A stretch of DNA of 64,000 nucleotides. It comes from Adiantum capillus-veneris (lineage: Eukaryota > Streptophyta > Polypodiopsida > Polypodiales > Pteridaceae). Within the stretch, counting starts at the first letter, position 1. Every line of letters begins with the position of its first letter. The position numbers and the translations under genes are program-made. Where the stretch lies: the NCBI GenBank assembly GCA_014529385.2, contig CM043955.1:150675640-150739639 (forward strand), in the 5' to 3' direction. Positions 33,900 to 44,806 of the stretch are shown here, one piece after another. The notes under the pieces are model-generated. The model was not told the origin of the DNA. It saw only the letters and a program-made list of their open reading frames with translations, and did no database searches.

Positions 33900-34460
33900 T
33901 TGCGTTGAACCTTGACAGACATCATATACAACGATACGGTATCAAGCCTCATACATAGGCACCCCATAACCCAACTTCATGTTAGCTCAAACCTGTCAGT
34001 ACGGCCGAGGTGGCCCAAACCCACTCGTCCGAGTCCTTCCTTCTATCAAAGGCTACAATCGATTCCTTGCTTTCTTGTACGATCTCTGTGAAGCTAGCAA
34101 TTATAGGAGCATTCTTAAACACCCGATAGTTTCTAGCTTTTCATATTTGCTTAAAAGTAGGAGAGTCTAACTATTTGTGTACAAACCCTATTCCCCAGGT
34201 CCTTTGAACCCACTTGTAGATTTTCTAAGTAAGACCGCTAATAGTCGGGCATTCCTTGAAAAGGTGAGGAAGATCCTCACATGCCATTTCGCAGCCTGAA
34301 CATATATAAAAGTCAATCCCTCTGGTATAAATTTTTACTCATGTAGATAGAGCCCCCCATAAAACCTTCCAAATGAAGATCTTCATTGCTAACGGCCATT
34401 GAGATGTCCATATGTTGTTCACAATCGCCACCCATCTTGACTCCGGTCATTCTTGCTCCC
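33900..34460 (-). mobile_element. 3' LINE relic with zinc-binding tail
   Basis: The minus strand reads WTSQWPLAMKIFIWKVLWGA, then CSGC-EMACEDLPHLFKECPTI (C-x2-C ... H-x4-C), the textbook zf-RVT tail of plant L1-type LINE ORF2, followed by IWKARNYRVFKN and ASFTEIVQESKES. At least two in-frame stops lie within it. RT and endonuclease are absent, so this is a 5'-truncated, decayed insertion. It shares its end with the scrap at 24145-24330. Confidence 0.75.
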
Positions 34461-34699
34461 ATTGCTCGTTAAGGGGGGAGAACCAAACAGGTGAGACCAT
34501 AATAGTGAAATATACGTCCTTGGTTTTCGGTTTACAAAAGTGCTTGCTCTTGGGCCATCGCCAAGCTTTCCACTTGAACATAGACTCACACACCGGCATA
34601 CAATTGTTGTCCATTCCAGCATCCTTGCTTCTTATCTAACCAACCTTTCAAGATGCTGCACCAAAATTTTCCTTACTCTTCTTAAAGTTTGATCCACTA

Positions 34700-35293
34700 A
34701 CTAATTGTCATTGCAAAATTAATGCCATTAATATTGTTGTATTTTGATTATTTGGGCCTTTGATCAAACTATTGCACATAGTAAGAAGTCAAACAAAGCC
34801 ATGCAACCAAAGCAAGGATGAATCTGACAAAAATCTACATGAAAAGATACATGCATACTAAAATTTTAAGTTGTTAAGCACAAAAAGCAACACCAACTAG
34901 ATAGCACGAGATATACCACAATTCATTGCCTAGACATTTAGAGACACTTTTATTCTAGAGAGGACTTAAGAAATTTATATTGAGAGACTTGTTTCTTACA
35001 AACATAAGACTTGAGTTTTTACCCATATTATAAACATTGGGGAGGGGGAGGATTGTGCAAACTGCCCTATGTAAGTAGATTTGCATGTTTTCTTTTTTTT
35101 TCAAACGTAAAAAGGAAATAACATCTAAATGTAAACATATTTCAAATGATTCTTATCATCAATTTATATAAATTATAACCCTTCTTATGGTTCTTCTATG
35201 AGGTACACGGATAAAAAAAGGAGCATCACAATCGTAAAATACTACATGCGATACCAATTAATATACAAGGAAATGCGCTTTGATAAATGGTAA

Positions 35294-35295
<2 letters not shown>
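34700..35295. other. No recognisable gene
   Basis: AT-rich sequence with no open frame of note and no repeat structure seen. Confidence 0.5.

Positions 35296-35298
<3 letters not shown>

Positions 35299-35337
<39 letters not shown>
35299..35337. repeat. (CT)n microsatellite
   Basis: A CT tract of about 39 bp, 30 bp upstream of a PPR-like fragment. Confidence 0.95.
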
Positions 35338-35341
<4 letters not shown>

Positions 35342-35365
35342 TCTTCTTTCGGATGTATACTCTTG

Positions 35366-35446
35366 TTGAATCTTCATGATGAGATTGCTAGTCAAGGGCT
35401 ACTCGATATGTATGCAAAATGTGGTGCCCTCACCAAAAGCACGTAA
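35366..35446 (+). pseudogene. PPR protein fragment
   Basis: The plus strand reads NLHDEIASQGLLDMYAKCGA, a typical pentatricopeptide-repeat stretch, and then stops. The DNA is nearly identical over about 24 bp to the minus-strand PPR relic at about 37340, so both derive from one PPR family. Only about one repeat survives. Confidence 0.65.
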
Positions 35447-35459
35447 CTAGAGTGCAACT

Positions 35460-36642
35460 AACAAAGCACTCTGATTCTTTTGCATATTCTCACCACCTTG
35501 GGTTTGTTGTCAACCAAAGTTTGATATTTTTTGGGTGCCATGCAGCACCTCATTATCTGCAGTGCTGCTTTGTGTTTTGAGTCTTATGGCTACGAATAAT
35601 TTACAAAAAGGAAAAGGTACATGATGTCCATGAATGTGTAAGAAGTTAGCCTAAGCGTATGAGGGTGATGTTTTGCAACCTGCACCATAGCTTATAATTT
35701 CTACCTTGGGTTGGCAGCTTCTTGCCCTCCCTCCTTCTCTTAGGCTAGTTAATGGACTCTCACTTCGATTATTACTCTTGCTCTGATTATGAAGTTAGGT
35801 TTTCAACATGTAGACTAGATTGGCTTATTTTACTTCATTGTGGCAAGGCTTAGGGGTAACGGACTACGTGCGAAGGTGTAGACTTAAGCAACACTTGAGC
35901 AAAGGACAGCTACAAAGGAGTAGGTTAGTGTAAGGCCACAATGCTAAGGTCCAAATGGAGATGCTTTCAATAAAAAGGTTCTTTTGCTGATGTTTTGTTG
36001 ATGAGGAGGCTCCAAGGTGAAAAAGTTCTTAACCTCGAGACGAATCAAAATGCTCTCTCCCTCTCTCTCCAATGGTGGATTGTTTATCACATTTCCCTCT
36101 TGAGTTCAAGAGTAGTCATATAGATCTTAAGGTCTCTTGGCACTGTCTTAACATCGCCAATAATTCTCCTCTTATTTCCACTTCAAGCCAACATCAATTC
36201 TTCTTGTCCATAATGTTGCTTAGCCATTGTGGTAATCATATTGATTACCACAATGCAATGGATTGCCCTGACGTTCCATACTCGCATTACAATTAAAGGA
36301 TTGGACTATGAGCACATGGCAATGATAGGAATGGGACAAGCAAAATGGACTAATTTATGGATTGAAAAAAAGAATTAGTGATTAAATTGAATCAAAGAAT
36401 TTGCTTGTAATTGGCTGAAAGGAGGCTTCACATGATTTGCAGATTGAAGCTTCCTTATCGAGTTAAGGAGGGGTTCCATGAGCAAGAAGCAATGACGGCT
36501 AGAGCTTTGATTTGAATGGGACATGGATCATTTCCAAAAGTTGACGATGTTACTTGTAGCGTACAAGTTCTTCTTCCAACACAAGCCTGTAAAAAATAGT
36601 ACTCCTTAGCAACAATATCATGGGCCCAAGCTAAAATCAAAT

Positions 36643-36697
<55 letters not shown>

Positions 36698-37230
36698 AAG
36701 ATTGATTATGATAAGAACTAAAAGGAATCTACGCTTCAAAGTAGGCAAAGATCTCGATCATCAATGTGGATGTGAGCCTAACTATGAACTACAATCGAAT
36801 TTGACAATTGCAAACTTGATTGTGTGTGACCTTTGTGAACCCTATCCATTATATATGTGCTTGTGTGAACTAAGAGCCGAGTCCAACAATGCATTAGGGA
36901 CATTAGTGATATTTAATGAAATTTGCAACATTATGGTCACACAATAATGCTATGATATTAGTAATATGAAAGGAACAACACCCTGAAAATAGAAGTGGTT
37001 ACAAATTTCTTTGTAGTAAGAAGTTACTACCATGATCAACCGATGAGAATTTGGGACGAAAAGCACTCCAAGATTCCTATTTGAAGAAGAGTGAAAGAGC
37101 CCACATTCTCCTTTGCTATTATTTAGACAAAGAGTTTGTTCTCACAAAAGATTTGATTTGTTTTATGAGTCAAGAATGGGTACCCTTTGTCATCTCCCCA
37201 AAAAGAAAAACCTAGTGGGGCTAAGATAGA
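35460..37230. other. No recognisable gene; compound CT/CA microsatellite
   Basis: A CT-then-CA tract lies at 36645-36696. Short frames on both strands show no domain. A near-perfect inverted repeat (gccattgtggtaatcat / ttgattaccacaatgca) lies around 36222-36258. Confidence 0.5.
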
Positions 37231-37264
37231 AACAAACTAACACTTAATTTCACTATAATCTTGG

Positions 37265-38230
37265 GACTCGACCAAAGCATACATATCAACCAAAGGATTG
37301 TCAAGCAAGATGTATTTTCAAAACAACCCCTGACTAGCAATCTCATCGTGAATTCTTTCACCCAAGTCAAGTTGCTTTAATAATGCCATGGCCATCAAAA
37401 GAGGATTAGTAATTGATTGTGTTTGACGCAACGGTTTCGCTTCAAATCTGCTCAAAACAGGCCTGAGCTATATGCCACTGCAATGTTGCAAATAATGGAC
37501 TCGTGCATCCAAAGACCCAATACCAAGCTCGCCAAGAACTCTTGCATTGAGGAAGCTACAACAGGCATATACATTGACCAAAGCACTGTCAACCGAGACA
37601 TTGTCCTCTAATAGCCTGTCACTAGTAACCACCCCACAGTAAGTCCTTCAATCATAGCTATGGTAGGCAAACCTTCCAGCCTTGTATCCAATTACATAGT
37701 CCCAACAGCATTCACTTTGCATCTGCTGAAAAAATAGCACAGAGCATCCTTGCCACAGCCGTGTAGAAATATCTAGCAATCAATGTGCGGGAACAGACAA
37801 CATTTTCGACAAGACAATCATCATGAGTTTTTTGTGCTATTGTAAGAACTACACATTTGGCATACATGAGCAAAGTACGGTCAGAGTTAAGCACGCATTC
37901 AAATCTTCCTTGCCTCTGGCATAACTTGTAGTTAATGCGTTGTATGACATTCACAACAGGAAACTCGTTAAGGCTTTCTGTGCTTTCATGAGGATTTGGG
38001 ATACATATCCACCAAAGCACCACCATGGAAGATATAACTAGCATTCTCAGAGTGAATCAGAATTTCCTTATGTCAAGCGTATCCTGCAATCAGCAGGCTC
38101 TAGCCTCTAAGAAATGGCATCCTTGACAACAAACTCAACAAGAACTTGTTGTGCGCTTCTATGGAGCATAACATTAGACATACATATCAACCAAAAGCTC
38201 CAAAAGCAAGCAATATACTTGTAAGAGCCC
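37265..38230 (-). pseudogene. PPR (pentatricopeptide repeat) pseudogene
   Basis: The minus strand carries successive PPR units. About 38170-38060 reads AQQVL.EFVVKDAIS. The open stretch 38044-37712 contains LLMYAKCVVLTIAQKTHDD and ENVVCSRTLIARY. About 37620-37270 reads LLEDNVSVDSALVNVYA and LDLGERIHDEIASQGL, with LVDMYA at the end. These fit the P/L/S-type repeats of plant organelle RNA-binding proteins that act in RNA editing or splicing. Several stops and frame changes split the units, no organelle-targeting N-terminus or E/DYW end is seen, and retroelement sequence abuts the 5' side. A decayed host gene copy, perhaps moved by retroposition. Confidence 0.7.
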
Positions 38231-38324
38231 CTGACAACCAGATTTTGTCATAGTATACCATAGCACTACAATCTACACAACTAAATCCTTCTTTACATTC
38301 ATTACCTTGTTCATCATTTTGGAT

Positions 38325-39206
38325 CTAACAAAACTTGTTCACAAACTCCTCACTTTCCTCCACTTCGGGTTGCTCATCTGGCTCCCCATCATCGGGCACA
38401 TTGCTTTTAAAAGGCTTCAAGAGCCTCACATGAAAAGCATTGTAAATTCTCCAAGTATTGGGCAGCTCCTTCTTGAAAGCAGTCCAATCTTGGGGTTTGC
38501 GTTTTTCTAGGATTAGGGTTAACCACCAACTGCTGGCGGTGCCTTTCAGGTACATACTGACATGCGAAGCTTGATCCTTTCTTTAAAGTTCCCTTCTGCA
38601 AATGCAACTTCAAATTGGCGGATGAAAGCCAAAGCTTTGTCATTATCACGCCGTCCATTGTAGGTGTCAAATTTTACATCTTTGTCACCTGACTTGAATG
38701 TTTTCTGCTTGTGGTGTTTCCTCTTATGGTGCTCCTTCTTTCTATGCTTAGACTCCTCGTGGACAGGAGTCCTTTCCCTTGAATGCACTTCTTGCTGCGA
38801 CGGATCGTCAAGAAACATGTCTTCAGGAGCGACTATGTCATCCAGATCCTTCATGAAATAAAACTGAGGAGAATCGGGAGGATCCTGCTCTTGAACCTTT
38901 GGATTAAACCGCACATGATGTTCTGGAGGTTTCCTCTGTCTCTCGTGCATGCGGGAGGTTCCAATTAAAGCATCTTTCTTTGGTTCTTGCGTCTTTGGGT
39001 TCAACGGGATTTCTCCCGACCCCGTCAACACTTTCTCCTTCCTTTTCTCAAGGGTATGGAGAATCTTCTGGACTTCTGGATGGGAGAGAGCTTTTTGCAA
39101 CTCTGCCACCTGCTATTGAAGGATAGAGAACTCCTTCCATTTCTGCAGTCTGCCAAGAGTCGTCAATCCCTTAAGAAAGAGAGAGATGACCTTGCTCTGA
39201 TACCAC
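38325..39206 (-). mobile_element. Element D internal remnant: PBS, gag and pol-tail (fossil)
   Basis: Minus strand. A primer-binding site (tggtatcagagc, 39205-39194, complementary to initiator-Met tRNA) follows the LTR by one base. A gag-type frame (39109-38546) contains a Lys/His-rich region and KFDTYNGRRDNDKALAFI, with TASSWW just after, typical of the retrotransposon gag domain. A short segment at about 38460-38325 (FHVRLLKPFKS) looks like the end of a gypsy pol. The copy is broken and much shorter than a complete element. Confidence 0.75.
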
Positions 39207-39267
39207 TGTCACAAAAATACGGAAGCGTAAACTGACTTTTAATTGTACTTCAAATACTCAAGAGAAT

Positions 39268-39304
<37 letters not shown>

Positions 39305-40699
39305 ACACTTCGTTAGGGACCAGAAGATGGGCTGGTCCCCCCTCATAAAGAGATTATCTTTATTACTAAGGGAGAATCTTTACAAGCACAAGAACGGGGC
39401 AACAGCCCGTCCTCTATTCTTTCTTTTCTGCTTCCGACTGAGAGAGTGAAAAAACTACTCTCTGAGTATTGAGAGGATTTTCCCTCTGCTATGAGATTTT
39501 GGGAAGCTCTCGGAAGCGAGAGTCTTATCTTCAACGGAAGCTCTCAAAAATGAGAGTCTACCTTCCGCTAACTATGTCCCTTTATGCATAATCATTCCTG
39601 TAATAAAAACAAGGGAGAAACGCGCGAAATGCACGCACACATGCTTGCTGTAATTTTCTGCACATAACCTGAAAAAGTTACCGAGCACGTTCCAATGCCG
39701 AAATAGAGAACTTTTTCACGATGGGATCGCACCAAACTTTGTGTACACGTAGTGTAGGTAGAGAAGAACTAGATTCAATGAGTACTTTGCTGAAATTCAC
39801 CCTACAAGAGATGATTAGGGGCTGAAAACAGAGAATTTACAGCCACCACACTCTACGGAGAGAGTGTCTGCTGCAACTTCTTGCGAATCTTCACCAAAAG
39901 CTGGCTATGGCTATGGCTTGAGAACCCTTGTTCTAGACAATGGGAGCACGAGGCCACCACATAGGTCGCAAGGGGCTGCTCTCAAGCTTCCATGGAGGGC
40001 TCCAATGCGTAGAGCACACTCACAATGGAGGGGTAGGAGCACTGCCAACACTGAGAAGTGGGGGAGGGGATGCTCTTATCAAGCCAGCCAGCAGAGGGGA
40101 CGCTAGAGCATGAGAGAGGATGAGAGTGAGAGTGAGAGAGTCACTTTGCATTGGTAAGTGTGCCAATAACTTTAAAACCATTCAGCTTTCACATTTAAAA
40201 ATTCCCAAGCTATTAATGAAATGTACAAATTAACTCACAACTGCACACATGGATGCAACTAATGAAATGTTAGCTGCTCCCCAGCACAATGCCGTACCGG
40301 CACTGCTCTAGCATTACCTATTCGCACTTGTCCGACCATTTGGTCCAGCACAATAATTTAGAATAATTTAACTGACTTATCCTATGGCCTTAAAAATAAT
40401 TCAGGCCTTAGGGTTACTGCTCTAAGGACCCCATCTCATTCATGTGCTCGCACTGACATGCGTAATTTTCTGAGCCTAAAATCTGAGGCTACTATCTGCC
40501 CCTTTATTGAAGACCCGATTTCCCAATCACTAGGGCTTTAGGGTATTTTCTGCTAGGGTCTCCCTGAAGTGCTCTGGCCCAAATTTGGGCGCACTTGAGG
40601 CCCTAGAACTGCTAGTTCTATTCTGATGTGCACACAACTAATTAGATAATTATTTTCTCGTAAATAAATTACTTATTTACAAAGTCAGACATTGTTACA
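39207..40699 (-). repeat. Element D long terminal repeat (1493 bp)
   Basis: Bounded on the minus strand by tgtaac at 40699 and gtgaca at 39207, next to the PBS. It contains a GA microsatellite (39271-39300), a small hairpin (gggaccag 39316-39323 with ctggtccc 39332-39339) and no gene. The outer edge falls inside the integrase of element A, so D inserted into A. The second LTR was not found. Confidence 0.65.
39271..39300. repeat. (GA)n microsatellite in element D's LTR
   Basis: A GA tract of about 30 bp within the LTR. Confidence 0.9.
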
Positions 40700-41839
40700 A
40701 TAGCCTTCCAAAACAAACTCGTGAATCGGGAATCTCTGTCAGAGACTATGGTCTCAGGCATGCCATGTAATCTGAATATCTGGGCAATGAATAATCCCGC
40801 TAAATGATTTGGCTTGACTGTTTTCTTCAATGGAATGAAATGAGATTGCTTGCTAAATCTGTCAATAACAGTCCAGATACCATCATGCCCACTTTGTGTC
40901 TTCGGGAGATCAAAAATGAAATCCATAGCAATATTTTCCCAGGGGCGGGTGGGAATGGATAAAGACTGTAACAATCCCTGTGCTTTATGTCTGTCAAACT
41001 TGACCTTCTGGCATACCAAGCAACTGCGTACAAAATCGTCCACGTCATTCTTGCTCGGAAAAAAGAAGTAACGCTCCACACCTTTCAAGGTGGTATCAAT
41101 GCCGCGGCAACCCGTAAATGGTGGACAGTGGCATTCGGTTAGAACCTTTTCCCTTAACGGTTGTGTAACGCACAAAATCGTTTTCTTCATCAAGTAGCCA
41201 TCCCGAATAGAATATCCCGCTACTACATCCCCATTCTGTATTCGACTGAATATATCTGAAAAAACTGGATCTATGGCGTACTGATCGACCATGTCGTCGA
41301 AGCTTCTATGATGAATCGCGGAAATAGCCAAGACCAAGACCAAGACCAACGGCTTCCAGGACAAATTATCTGCCACCAAGTTCTTCTATCCCTCCACATG
41401 GACAATCTCGAAGTGAAACTGTGACAAGATGTTAGCCCACCGCATCTGCTTTCCAAAAGCTACTTCTGTGACAAGTAGCCTAAACTCTGATGATCAATGA
41501 AGACCGTAAAATCGGCTCCGAGTAGGTAATGTGGCTACTGAGTAAGAGCATGGATAACCACCAAAAGCTCTTTCTCATATATCTGTGCTGTCAATTCCGA
41601 CCTTGAAAACAAACGGCTCTCATAGGCAATGACATGGACTACTTGCAGTAAGACCGCACCCAGACTACCACCACAAGCATCACAATATACTTCGAATGAC
41701 TTCTGTAAATCCGGCAAAGTCAAAACTGGTCCCGTAGTCAATTTCTCTTTCAAAGTTTGAAAGGCAATCACCTCTGTGGGTCCCCACAAGAAAGGGACTC
41801 CTTTCTGTGTCAAGATATGCAAAGGGGAAGCAACCTGTG
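40700..41839 (-). mobile_element. Element A, pol part 2: RNase H and integrase (fossil)
   Basis: Minus strand, gypsy order. RNase H-type sequence (PFLWGPTEVIAFQTL, FEVYCDACGGSLGAVLL) lies at about 41822-41535, and an integrase follows (about 41379-40703). The integrase has an H/C zinc region (H...C-x2-C near VRSCLVCQKVK) and catalytic-core motifs (IAMDFIFDLP, IVSDRDSRFTSLFW). This is the continuation of the RT at 57831-58730, separated from it by element B. It ends at element D's LTR. Broken. Confidence 0.85.
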
Positions 41840-41844
41840 CAAAC
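41840..41844. repeat. Target-site duplication (CAAAC), left copy
   Basis: The five bases caaac directly before the TG of element B match caaac directly after its CA end (57826-57830). A 5-bp duplication is normal for gypsy integrases. Confidence 0.85.
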
Positions 41845-42389
41845 TGTAGCGCAGATAGTGTGTCGTGCTTCTACAATGGGTGCTCCTCAGTGCAATGTGC
41901 GTGACATCTCACTCAAAACAGAATGGAAACACAGGAAACAATAAATAACAGCAGACCAGAACATATGGACTTGACTATCTCAAAGGAACCGATACAGACT
42001 CTGGCGTGGTAGCACACTCAATTCCAGCCCAGAACTCACGGGTACAATCGGGGTGTTGAGGCTCAGATGTGCGCAGACGTGCTGTGTGTAGACTCAAATG
42101 TCTAGACGATGACACTGGACCATATATGAAGAAGATGATAATGATGACCCAACAGCTACCACTCATATGTCCCACCATAAAGAGCCACCAACGGCTCATA
42201 AATGTCAGCCAATTAAGTCTATCTTCAAACTGAGTGGTGGTGGTGACCTGGCCACAATGTCCACTAGACCACCGTCCGTATCTCTGCCACGTGTCACTGC
42301 CCAGCCAAGAGAGTCTGTTCAGTGTGAACCAGACCAGACCAACTGTACTAACTATGTGTCCTGTGAAAGTGACATTGTAGCTTGCTACA
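41845..42389 (-). repeat. Element B 3' LTR (545 bp)
   Basis: Begins tgtagc and ends gctaca on the plus strand. It aligns along its length with the LTR at 57245-57825 and, inverted, with element C's LTRs. It is clearly more diverged from its partner than C's two LTRs are from each other. Confidence 0.85.
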
Positions 42390-43428
42390 GGTTGCCCGCC
42401 ACAAGACCGCTCACCGTCTCAGTGAGAGGATCAGTGAAACTAGAGAGAACAATGAAACACCAAAAAAACACATACTACACTCTGACCGAAGAGGGTGATG
42501 TTTGAAGAAGATTTTGAATTCTTAGGACGAAGTACCAATGAAGCAATGTCGATATTTGCAAGATATACTGAAGAAGTAATGACCCAAACGCAATGAGGTA
42601 AGCTGACCAGAAAGTAGAAACAAAAGACCGAAGACTGCCAAGATTAACAAAGCCCACAAAGCACCCGAAGTGGAGGAATTTGCAGTTAGTTGCAGTTGGC
42701 TAGACGGGAAGGAGTAGGTAGGGGAGGGGAGAAGGGATAGGCCCGAGATTCTATTGATCCAGAAGAGCTCAAAGTAAACATGATCAATGTAATGCAGATT
42801 GTCGAATCAATCAAACCTCTTTGATTTAGCATTTGCGCGAGCTATCACTCTAGAGCAGCAAAAGGCCTTGCCCACAATTTGGCCACCCAAAAGATACGCC
42901 CAACAATAGCTAGACTTACAACAAGCATCCAATAGAAGGAAAGCCACCTAGGGATAACCAAAACTACTTTCCCGGAGAATTAATACACAGAGAGGTGTTG
43001 GGGGAGGGAGGGAGGGGTGGGAAGGGGCGAGGGTAGCTAAGGGCGAGGCCAAGTGGCTAGGGGGTGAGGGGTGGGTAGGGGGCGAGAGGTGGATAGGGGG
43101 TGGGTAGGGACGAGGGGTGGGTAGGGGGCTAGGGCTAGTGAGGGGGGCGAGGGGAGAGACTAGGGACGAGGGGGTGTGAGGGGGAGGGTAGTGGTGAGGG
43201 GTGGGTAGGGGGGGCGAGGGCTGGTGAGCGGGTGTGAAGGGGGGTAGGGGCGAGGGCTAGTGAGCGGGTGTGAGGGGGGGTAGGGGCGAGGGCTGGTGAG
43301 CGGGTGTGAAGGGGGGTAGGGGCGAGGGCTGGTGAGGGGGTGTGAGGGGCGAGGGTTGGGACTAGGGGCGAGGTGGTCTGAGGGGGAGGGTAGGGGCGAG
43401 GGGTGGGTAGAGGGGGCGAGGGCGGGTA

Positions 43429-43463
<35 letters not shown>

Positions 43464-43846
43464 ACGAATTGGGGAGGGGGTAGGGGGACGACTTGGAGAG
43501 GGGGAGGGGCGAGTTTGGGAGGGGAAGGGGGACGAGTTGGAGAGGGGGTTGGGCGAGTTGGGGAGGGGGAGGGGCGAGTTGGGGAGGGGGAGGGGGAGGG
43601 GGAGGGGCGACTTTGGAGAGGGTTGGGCGAGTTGGGGAGGGGAAGGGGGACAAGTTGGGGAGGGGGAGGGTAGGGTAGGGTTGAGGGGATACGGGTAGAT
43701 AGGGGCGAGGAGGGAGCAGACAACTATAATGAGCAGGGAATTCATCAAATAGGACGGGCTCTGTGAAGTAGACACAAAGGATAGCTTTGTTCTGGTTGGA
43801 GAAGTAGACACCAATGGGGCTGATGTTTGAGGGGGGGTGAACTCCT
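42390..43846 (-). mobile_element. Element B, 3' internal part with C-rich tract (fossil)
   Basis: Sequence next to the LTR (about 42390-42450) matches that just upstream of element C's 3' LTR. From 42960 to 43720 the plus strand is almost entirely G with A/T spacers of the type ggggcgaggg or gggtaggg (C-rich in B's own sense strand). This includes ~43-bp repeats at about 43225-43345 and a ~30-G run at about 43433-43462. Polyproline or polyglycine frames across it are artefacts. No RT or integrase was seen in B, which suggests a short, non-autonomous copy of about 4.5 kb before C inserted. Confidence 0.7.
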
Positions 43847-44483
43847 TGTAGCAGGGCTACAGTGTCACTTACAGGACAGGCAGACAGTTGGACAGTTAGT
43901 CACAGTTGGTCTGGTCAACAGTGTGCTTCACAGAACAGGCAGACAATTGGACAGTTAGTCACAGTTGGTCTGGTTCACACTGGACGGACCCTCTGGGCTG
44001 GGGGTGACACGTGGCAAGGTACCGACGGTGACATCGTGGCCACGTCACCACCACCATACAGTTTGGAGATAGACTTAGCTGACTGGACATTTATGAGCCG
44101 TTGGTGGCTCTTTATGGTTGTGCATATGAGTAGTCGTTTGGGTCATTTTTGGGAGGATCTTGTACGTAGTCGTCTAGAGTGAGTCTATGCACAGAGCACT
44201 GCTTCACCATCCCTGCACATCTGAGCCTCGACACCCCCATTGTACCTGTGAGTCCTGGGCTGGAGCTGAGTGTGCTGCCACGCCAGAGTCTGTATCAGTC
44301 TTTGAGATAGTCGAGTCATATGTTCTGGTCTGCTATTGTGTCTTTGCGAGCTCTATTGACGTCTATTGTTTCCTTTCTGTTCAGTCTGTTTGAGGGAGGT
44401 TCAGTCTGTTTGAGTGAGATTGTCACGCACATTGCACTGAGGGCTACCCACTGTAGAGGGCACGACACATTATCCGCGCTACA
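43847..44483 (+). repeat. Element C 5' LTR (637 bp)
   Basis: Starts tgtagc and ends gctaca. The partner LTR is 54688-55324. By eye the two differ at about 15 positions (roughly 2-3%), which suggests an insertion in the order of one to two million years ago at commonly used plant rates. A leader with a likely primer-binding site (tggcgatcacggtggg, from about 44498) follows. Confidence 0.9.
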
Positions 44484-44806
44484 AGTGCTCTCATTTTGGC
44501 GATCACGGTGGGACCTCAACCGAAATCTCACTCTGTGAGGTGCAAATCTTGAAGCTAGTTAGGTTTATCGAGCTTCGCCTACCTTGCCTATCTTCGCTGA
44601 CCTTGCCTTGCACGGTTCTCCTATAGTCTGGCCCAACTGGTCTAGTCCCCTCTCGCCTTGGTCCAACCTGTCCTCGTCCCTGGTCTAGACCTCCTCGACC
44701 CTGGTCTAGTCCTCCTCGTCCCTGGTCCCTGGTCCAGCCTAGCCTGGTCTAGTCACTTGCCTGGTCTAGTAGAGTCTAGACCAGTCTTCAGCCAGCCAGT
44801 TCAAGG

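Noticed and set aside
39194-39205. tRNA gene remnant (sequence complementary to initiator-Met tRNA)
   Set aside because: Only the 12-base primer-binding match next to an LTR is present, with no cloverleaf. The same applies at 60863-60874.
42167-42505. 112-codon frame across 42167-42505
   Set aside because: It lies mostly within element B's LTR, and the related LTR at 57603-57836 gives a similar chance frame.
43135-43814. Proline- or glycine-rich frames resembling extensin or glycine-rich proteins
   Set aside because: The same low-complexity tract is open on both strands and in several frames, and it is part of element B. No signal peptide or extensin Ser-Pro4 pattern is seen.
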